DNA from: CAWJPW01 sp963844845 | Lineage (GTDB): Bacteria > Acidobacteriota > Thermoanaerobaculia > Thermoanaerobaculales > Sulfomarinibacteraceae | DNA length: 64,000 bases | Direction: 5' to 3' | NCBI GenBank assembly: GCA_963844845.1 | Contig: CAWJPW010000008.1 | Span: 186,001-250,000 of the forward strand | Shown: piece after piece, positions 60,802-64,000 of the stretch | How the letters are laid out: each line of letters opens with the position of its first letter | How positions within the stretch are numbered: the stretch's first letter is position 1 | Notes under the pieces: generated by a model | The model's database searches: none | Told to the model about the DNA's origin: nothing | Seen by the model: the letters and a program-made list of their open reading frames with translations, nothing else | Program-made: the position numbers and the translations under genes

Positions 60802-61457
60802 CGATTCAACAGCTTCACCGCGCCGGCCAGCTCCCGCGCGAGTGGGTGGTCGCCCAGCCTCTCACCGATGCGCTCTGCAAGGCCGCGGTAGTACCACATC
60901 TGCCGCTGTGGGGCGGCGTTGAACCTCCCCCAGACCGCATCCACGCGTTCGCTGGCGGCGAGGTCTCCCAGCAACGACAGCAGGTTGTGCAGGGCGTCCG
61001 CCGCCTTGACGAGAACCGCGTCCACCGGAATGCTGTCGAGGCCCTCCAGCTGCTCGCGCTTGCGCACCTCCCAGGTGGCACTGGCCTCCTCGTCGCGTCG
61101 CTTGTTCTCGGTGACGGCGCGCACAATCTCGAGCACCTCCGGGCCGGCGGCCTCGAGGATCACCGCCTCACCGTCGGGGGCCGGCACATCCTCGAGGAAG
61201 TCGTGCAGGAGGGCCGCCGCGAGCACGGTATCGGGCGCGCCCAGCCGGGCCAGGATGCAGGCTGTGCCCATGAGGTGGGTGACGTAGGGCACACAGGTTG
61301 CCGGCAGCAGCGGGCCGTCACGCGCGCAGTCGGGCGCCCCCCCCTTGCGGAACTGCCGGTAGTGCCCACGCGCCGCCAATCTCAGCGCCGACTCCAGCAA
61401 GGGGGAGTACAGGCGGTGCTCTGACCCTGCGAACGGATTCTGTTCGGCCTCTTCCAT
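60780..61457 (-). CDS. HD-domain protein resembling small alarmone (ppGpp) hydrolases
   Basis: The product has 225 residues from ATG 61457. The HD-type metal site is visible in order: THLMGTACILARLG (His), AAALLHDFLEDV (His-Asp plus the ED pair typical of RelA/SpoT hydrolase domains) and LVKAADALHNLLSLLGD (second Asp). No synthetase, TGS or ACT domain follows, so it fits the MESH1/SAH class, which removes pyrophosphate from (p)ppGpp. A nucleotide substrate other than ppGpp cannot be excluded. A TACAAT -10 (61476-61471) predicts a 7-base leader. It is coupled to plsC. Confidence 0.82.
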   Translation of the reverse strand: MEEAEQNPFAGSEHRLYSPLLESALRLAARGHYRQFRKGGAPDCARDGPLLPATCVPYVTHLMGTACILARLGAPDTVLAAALLHDFLEDVPAPDGEAVILEAAGPEVLEIVRAVTENKRRDEEASATWEVRKREQLEGLDSIPVDAVLVKAADALHNLLSLLGDLAASERVDAVWGRFNAAPQRQMWYYRGLAERIGERLGDHPLARELAGAVKLLNRWVLRKH

Positions 61458-61524
61458 GGTCGACCTTCGAATTGTACCGTGCATCATCGTGTTACGTCAC
61501 GGTAAGATCGCCACGGGAGGTTCC

Positions 61525-62295
61525 ATGCGCTCGATTCTCGTCGCCTTCACCTGTGCGTCGCTCCTCGCCACCGGTGCCGTTGCCCAGTCGCTGGGACCGG
61601 GCGGGAACATCCCGGTGGTCGCCAACCTACCTGGCGTGGCCGGTACGTTCTGGCGCTCGGACGTGATCGTGACCAACGCGAGCGACACCAGCACCTCGGT
61701 GATGCTCAAGCTGCTTCCGGAGATCCGCGACGGCGCCACGACCTTCACCGCCAAGCTGATCGGCCCCCTGGACCTCCCCGCCCGCAGCCAGCTCAATCTC
61801 CCCAACGTGGTGCAGAGCCGCTTCGGCCTCATCGACGCCAAGGGCTCCCTTCAGATCTACACGACCAACGGCGTGCCGGTGGCCCTGGCCTCGCGCACCT
61901 ACACCTACGACCGCGACAGCGGCGGCAGCTACGGGCAGGAGGTCAGCGGCATCCTCGCGGCCAAGCAGGCGTGGGTTGCCGGGGTGGAGCACGACGGCCT
62001 CTATCGAACCAACATCGGCATCGTATGGCTGTGGGACACCCCGGTGCAGTTCACCGTGACCGTGTTCAAGGCGGACGGAAGCGAGGCGGGCTCGGGCGTC
62101 GTCGCCTTTCCTGAGGCCGGCCTGCAGCAGAAGAGCCTGGAGGCGTTCGGGGTCGGCACGCTGATCGACGGCTACGTGGTCATCTCCAGCTCGGACCCCG
62201 ACGCCATCTGGTACGCCTACGGCTCCCGGGTCGACCAGACATCCGGCGACGCGGTCTACCGCCCCGCCAAGAGCCTCGCCACCGACCTTCCATAG
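61525..62295 (+). CDS. Secreted beta-rich protein of unknown function
   Basis: The product has 256 residues from ATG 61525, with GGGAGG at 61515-61520 and a TAAGAT -10 at 61503-61508. A signal peptide (MRSILVAFTCASLLATGAVAQ) is followed by a beta-rich region with paired phrases (IPVVANLPGVAGTFWRSDVIVTN, LLPARSQ-like LDLPARSQLNLPNVVQSRFG, TNIGIVWLWDTPVQFTVTVFKADG, QQKSLEAFGVGTLIDGYVVISS). The two halves look like a repeated beta-sandwich domain. Similar unassigned secreted proteins are frequent in Acidobacteriota. It is divergent from the alarmone-hydrolase-like gene. Confidence 0.8.
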   Translation: MRSILVAFTCASLLATGAVAQSLGPGGNIPVVANLPGVAGTFWRSDVIVTNASDTSTSVMLKLLPEIRDGATTFTAKLIGPLDLPARSQLNLPNVVQSRFGLIDAKGSLQIYTTNGVPVALASRTYTYDRDSGGSYGQEVSGILAAKQAWVAGVEHDGLYRTNIGIVWLWDTPVQFTVTVFKADGSEAGSGVVAFPEAGLQQKSLEAFGVGTLIDGYVVISSSDPDAIWYAYGSRVDQTSGDAVYRPAKSLATDLP

Positions 62296-62702
62296 CCGCT
62301 GCGGCACTGTTCGCGGGCGCACCCGCATCCGACCGGGAACCCGGAAGCCCTCCAAAGCAGCTGCCGGCAGCTCCCCTTCGTCGCCCGATCTCTCGATGAC
62401 CCCCATCGCAACGACGACCACCAGCGACTTCTCCAGGCCGAAGCCCGTCCTCCCGTCACCCGTCGAGCCCCCATGTCTCGCCAGTCTTCGTCGCGAGACC
62501 GCGGAGGTGCCCATCAGCATGGTGATTCGACCAAGGAGCCGCCGCAGGCGTAGCAGCGCTACGTCGAGGACGGCGCCGCCGGGAGAAGCGCCGCGATGGC
62601 GGGTGCATCCGCGGTCGCAGCAGAAGACTGGCGAGACATGGGGGCGACTGGTAGAATCCCGGGCCGACCGGGTGGTTCTCGCCACCCCGGGAGGTCCTGC
62701 CC
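62296..62702. other. 407-base interval with repeat B2 and the cysteine synthase promoter
   Basis: No gene is supported. The first 170 bases show no recognisable signal; 62467-62645 is repeat B2. TGG-TAGAAT (hexamer 62652-62657) is an extended -10 for the cysteine synthase gene with a predicted leader of about 39 bases ending in GGGAGG. Confidence 0.6.
62467..62645 (+). repeat. Dispersed intergenic repeat B, copy 2, with perfect 23-base terminal inverted repeats
   Basis: Positions 62467-62489 are the exact reverse complement of 62623-62645 (ends GCCCCCATGTCTCGCC and GGCGAGACATGGGGGC). The core 62486-62626 matches repeat B1 at 52675-52812 in the same orientation. The outer arms differ between copies, but each copy remains self-complementary, so the hairpin rather than the sequence appears conserved. 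This could be a MITE or a structured RNA element. Confidence 0.75.
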
Positions 62703-63599
62703 ATGCCCGCGCGATCACTCCTCGACCACATCGGCAACACCCCGCTGCTGCGCCTGCAGCGAATGGTCCCCGAGAAGAGCGCCGCGGTGCTCCTCAAGAT
62801 GGAGGCGTGGAATCCATCCGGTTCCCTCAAGGACCGGATCGTCAGGTACATCCTCGAGGACGCCGAGGCGTCCGGGGCACTCCGCCCGGAGCAGGTCATC
62901 ACCGATGCCTCGTCGGGGAACACCGGCATCGCGCTGGCCATGGTGGCGGCGGTCAAGGGCTACCGCACGCGCATCTACATGCCGGAGACCAAGTCCATCG
63001 AGCGCCGCAAAATCATGCAGGCATGGGGCACCGAGCTGGTACTCACCACCGGGGCGGATCAGAACTCGCACATCTGGGCGGTGGAGGAGGCGGTGCGGAG
63101 CGATCCGGGGCTCTTCTACCTCAACCAGAACGGCAATTCCGGCAACTGGCGGGCCCATTACCACGGCACCGGCGAGGAGCTCATGGCGCAGACCGGGGGG
63201 CGGCTCGACTGCTTCATCGCCGGAGTGGGGACCGGTGGCGTCCTCATGGGCGTCGGCCGACGCGTCCGCGACGCCGGCCTGACCACTCGTGTGGTCGCGG
63301 TGGAGCCGAGTGACGCACACTCGCGCATCGAGGGCCTGCTGCACTTCGACGGCACCTACGTGCCTCCGATCTGGGACGAGTCCCTGGTGGACGAGCGCCT
63401 CCCGGTCGCGGACGCCAACGCCATCGCCACCGCCCGGCGCCTGGCCCGCGAGGAGGGCATCTTCTGCGGCATCTCCACCGGCGCGACCCTCTTCGTAGCT
63501 CTCGCTGAAGCCGCCCGCCTGGGCCCGGGGCACACGGTGGTAGCTGTGGCCGGCGACCGCGGCGAGCGCTACCTGTCGACCCCACTGGTGGAGGGCTGA
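62703..63599 (+). CDS. Cysteine synthase family PLP enzyme (O-acetylserine sulfhydrylase)
   Basis: The product has 298 residues from ATG 62703 (GGGAGG upstream). The fold-type II PLP enzyme has the Schiff-base Lys in EAWNPSGSLKDRIVRYIL, the phosphate/substrate loop ITDASSGNTGIALAMVAAVKG, MPETKSIERRKIMQAWG, FIAGVGTGGVLMGVGRRV (PLP-phosphate loop) and FCGISTGATLFVALAEAA. It makes L-cysteine from O-acetylserine (or O-phosphoserine) and sulfide. CysK and CysM cannot be separated by eye. The transcript probably ends at the strong terminator at 63733-63767 or earlier. Confidence 0.92.
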   Translation: MPARSLLDHIGNTPLLRLQRMVPEKSAAVLLKMEAWNPSGSLKDRIVRYILEDAEASGALRPEQVITDASSGNTGIALAMVAAVKGYRTRIYMPETKSIERRKIMQAWGTELVLTTGADQNSHIWAVEEAVRSDPGLFYLNQNGNSGNWRAHYHGTGEELMAQTGGRLDCFIAGVGTGGVLMGVGRRVRDAGLTTRVVAVEPSDAHSRIEGLLHFDGTYVPPIWDESLVDERLPVADANAIATARRLAREEGIFCGISTGATLFVALAEAARLGPGHTVVAVAGDRGERYLSTPLVEG

Positions 63600-63617
63600 A
63601 GCGGCCGCCTTTACGCC

Positions 63618-63647
63618 TTGACACACTCCGACGGGGCGCTACATATT
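63618..63647 (+). promoter_or_regulatory. Strong housekeeping-type promoter of the ncRNA candidate
   Basis: A consensus -35 TTGACA (63618-63623) is followed after 16-18 bases by an AT-rich TACATATT (63640-63647) as -10. It is the only full-consensus -35 with a well-spaced AT-rich -10 that I found in the window. Confidence 0.65.
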
Positions 63648-63653
63648 GGTGAT

Positions 63654-63767
63654 GTCAGCTGATCGCGGGCGTTACACGGACCTGGCAGCCGCGAGAATAA
63701 CTGCAAAGGTCCGGGCGGGCACACCCGCCATCACGAAATCCCGCATCCGCGGGATTTCGTATTTTTT
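63654..63767 (+). ncRNA. Stand-alone structured ncRNA candidate of about 114 nt
   Basis: Downstream of the strong promoter there is no coding frame but three hairpins. CGGACCT (63677-63683) pairs with AGGTCCG (63707-63713) around an inner GCAG/CTGC. GGCGGG pairs with CCCGCC (63714-63729) with loop CACA. The terminator stem follows. The next gene has its own leaderless-type promoter, so this does not look like its leader. It does not match tmRNA, SRP RNA, RNase P or the common riboswitch cores I know. Confidence 0.6.
63733..63767 (+). terminator. Strong Rho-independent terminator
   Basis: ACGAAATCCCGC (63733-63744) and GCGGGATTTCGT (63749-63760) form a perfect 12-bp stem with a 4-base loop, followed by A and six T (63762-63767). 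It ends the ncRNA candidate and could also stop read-through from the cysteine synthase gene. Confidence 0.9.
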
Positions 63768-63919
63768 CTCGAGAAGGAGCAGGGGCTCCGCGGGGCCGGC
63801 GACCCGTCACATCGGGAGCTCCCCCAGCGGCACCAGCTCAGCGCCTTCCGAGTCAACGCTGGGGGCGTGGATGGGCGGGGGAACCTCGTCACGTCATCAC
63901 CCGAATGGCTCGTCCCTGG

Positions 63920-63925
63920 TACTGT
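63920..63925 (+). promoter_or_regulatory. -10 box of the gene at the right edge (leaderless type)
   Basis: TGG-TACTGT is an extended -10 whose last base lies exactly six bases before ATG 63932, predicting a leaderless transcript. Confidence 0.55.
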
Positions 63926-63931
63926 GTCCCC

Positions 63932-64000
63932 ATGAGCTCCGAAGCCCACGTGCGCTGGTCGGAGGCGCGCCGGGCGGAGCGCCGGCAGCGACGCCTGAAG
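63932..64000 (+). CDS. 5' end of an unidentified gene (runs off the window)
   Basis: Twenty-three codons are visible, starting MSSEAHVRWSEARRAERR and continuing Arg-rich without a stop. The extended -10 fixes the start. Too little is present to identify the product; the basic, charged N-terminus suggests a cytoplasmic protein. Confidence 0.45.
   Translation, partial: MSSEAHVRWSEARRAERRQRRLK

Larger units (their letters stand above)
63600..63931. other. 332-base interval with a strong promoter, ncRNA candidate and downstream promoter
   Basis: No protein gene is supported between the cysteine synthase stop and 63932. The interval holds TTGACA at 63618-63623, the ncRNA candidate 63654-63767, about 150 bases without a visible signal and the extended -10 at 63920. 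Confidence 0.7.

Noticed and set aside
1..64000. CRISPR arrays, tRNA or rRNA genes, prophage or integrase
   Set aside because: None found: no regularly spaced identical repeats, no tRNA-like cloverleaf with the T-loop GGTTCGA core noticed, and no phage or recombinase motifs.

Overview
The window is GC-rich chromosomal DNA (roughly 70 % GC by eye) with about 44 protein genes. I see no rRNA, tRNA, CRISPR array, transposase or phage gene. Its mix of genes points to Acidobacteriota, probably a Thermoanaerobaculia-like lineage, with moderate confidence. That mix is secreted FG-GAP/CRTAC1 and propeller proteins, TPR-CHAT and an IPTL-CTERM-like anchor, Pkn kinases with repeat ectodomains, aerobic beta-oxidation, and sulfatase/arylsulfotransferase-like lipoproteins. 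No marker gene settles the taxonomy.

Layout. 0-3.3 kb: a giant TPR/FG-GAP lipoprotein. 3.36-13.63 kb: a tight seven-gene operon read leftwards. It encodes one cytoplasmic tandem RidA/chorismatase-like protein followed by six exported proteins: a PD40/HzsA-like CxxCH protein, a CRTAC1 protein, a six-haem YVTN cytochrome, a sensor-type propeller and two Leu/Ile/Val-type binding proteins without permeases. A nitrilase-family amidohydrolase and an RND exporter diverge from it. 17.2-23 kb: an IPTL-CTERM-like secreted protein, a large TPR-CHAT protein, and an ECF sigma/anti-sigma pair. 23-26 kb: KDPG aldolase, a DDAH-like hydrolase and a sodium:solute symporter preceded by a possible 31-codon leader ORF. 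26-33 kb: a subtilase, three glycosyltransferases, a flippase and a CDF metal transporter. 33-39.7 kb: an arylsulfotransferase-like lipoprotein, a sulfatase-fold lipoprotein and an aminotransferase, bracketed by two inverted copies of a structured repeat. 39.7-49.3 kb: a fatty-acid degradation block (CoA-transferase, acyl-CoA dehydrogenase-SCP2 fusion, acyl-CoA ligase, FadJ, FadI) with a divergent FadR-type regulator and a plausible operator. 49.3-58 kb: two Ser/Thr kinases, a thioredoxin-like ferredoxin, a response regulator and a cysteine desulfidase-like protein. 58-64 kb: nadE with a structured leader or sRNA, plsC, a small alarmone-hydrolase-like HD protein, a secreted protein, a cysteine synthase and a strong-promoter ncRNA candidate.

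Genome-wide habits visible here. About eleven genes have a TAnnnT -10 box placed so that transcription would begin on, or within about 4 nt of, the start codon, which suggests common leaderless transcription. Intergenic spaces carry at least two families of dispersed inverted-repeat elements, and one family shows a compensatory base-pair change.

The best candidates for something undescribed are the exported seven-gene operon, the stand-alone ncRNA at 63.65-63.77 kb, the anti-Shine-Dalgarno-bearing leader RNA upstream of nadE, and the structured intergenic repeats. All functional statements are read from the sequence and family knowledge; no database search was run.
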